A DNA stretch of 64,000 bases, taken from assembly GCA_036924085.1 (NCBI GenBank), contig JAVGWX010000003.1:113753764-113817763 (forward strand), written 5' to 3'. Below the pieces are notes generated by a model, which saw only the letters and a list, made by a program, of their open reading frames with translations, searched no databases and was not told where the DNA came from. Shown here in pieces: positions 63,706 through 64,000 of the stretch. Each line of letters opens with the position of its first letter. The stretch's first letter is position 1. Made by a program: the position numbers and the translations under genes. This DNA comes from Ariolimax columbianus. Lineage: Eukaryota > Mollusca > Gastropoda > Stylommatophora > Arionidae.

Positions 63706-63935
63706 ATATGAGGACACTCTAATAGATGAAGCAGCAATCCACAGACTAAAGTTTTGACATTAAAGGAGGTTCGAGCGGAGTAGGGCGCATTAGAGGACGG
63801 AGCAGGAGAGTGTACAACCAGCGAGCTACAGGGACGATCATCATCCATACACTGCGCCCTTTGCCGAGAGAGACTGATCACCTATGGATATGCCCGGAGT
63901 GCAGTGACATCGATTATTAGAAACAGAAATTATAC
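63706..63935 (+). mobile_element. LINE S 3' end
   Basis: Blocks 'ATAGATGAAGCAGCAATCC', 'ACAACCAGCGAGCTACAGG', 'CGCCCTTTGCCGAGAGAGAC' and 'ATATGCCCGGAGTGCAGTGA' match, in order, the reverse complement of 45575-45750 (LINE S). It is joined directly to a Y-related remnant, so the two families are fused here by insertion or recombination. Confidence 0.72.
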
Positions 63936-64000
63936 TTTCAAGCGAACGAAAGAAGAAGAGAAAGACCACAAATAAAAGAAATATGGAAAATAATAAAATC

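Overview
This window reads as transposon-rich, non-genic DNA from an animal nuclear genome. A lophotrochozoan, most likely a mollusc, is my best guess. That rests on the mix of CR1-type LINEs, RNase H-bearing LINEs with GAA tails, mariner relics and tRNA-headed SINEs, and on remembered resemblance of the translated fragments to sea-slug and other mollusc transposon proteins. It is a recollection, not a search result. I found no host protein gene, rRNA, snRNA, intact tRNA gene or CRISPR array that I can defend.

I recognise at least ten non-LTR retrotransposon lineages, labelled here X, Y, Z, W, V, U, T, S, R and Q, plus CR1. The best preserved are a 2.7 kb LINE Y insertion with a perfect 13-bp target duplication (26375-29102), a 2.5 kb CR1-like copy (21394-23905) and a LINE X copy with endonuclease and reverse transcriptase (14059-16680). 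The rest are 3' ends or broken fragments on both strands. Mariner-type transposase relics lie at 0.6-1.2, 16.7-17.1, 36.8 and 38.0-38.9 kb. Two have their N-terminal parts arranged head to head.

Three SINE-like families recur. Family A has four copies and is not obviously tRNA-derived. Family B has eight copies; two are full length (about 357 bp) with 12-bp target duplications and a GAA tail. Family C has two copies with tRNA-like A and B boxes; one has an exact and one an imperfect target duplication. B and C share a short central domain although their heads differ.

Layout: 0-13 kb, diverged repeats, LINE ends, a 41-bp minisatellite and simple repeats; 14-17 kb, LINE X then a mariner relic; 18.8-21 kb, LINE W with two 36-bp minisatellites; 21-24 kb, CR1 inside LINE V; 24.6-29.1 kb, LINE Y copies; 29.8-33.2 kb, two LINEs meeting 3' end to 3' end; 34.4-36 kb, a degenerate roughly 44-bp tandem array; 36.8-39.6 kb, mariner, SINE and microsatellite nest; 40.5-48.4 kb, an AT-rich tandem array split by six insertions; 49.4-50.7 kb, a CR1 fragment inside LINE R; 51-60 kb, LINE fragments; 60.3-62.3 kb, SINE A passing into a 37-bp, roughly 47-copy minisatellite.

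The most unusual theme is repeated birth of minisatellites inside retroelement sequence. I see it in three LINE reverse transcriptase regions (20.2, 43.0-43.8 and 46.9-47.1 kb) and at a SINE 3' end (60.5-62.3 kb). The second theme is dense nesting, with several insertion boundaries readable from target duplications or from an uninterrupted paralogue in the same window. LINE names X, Y and so on are local labels only; all coordinates of degraded elements are approximate to about 10-30 bases.
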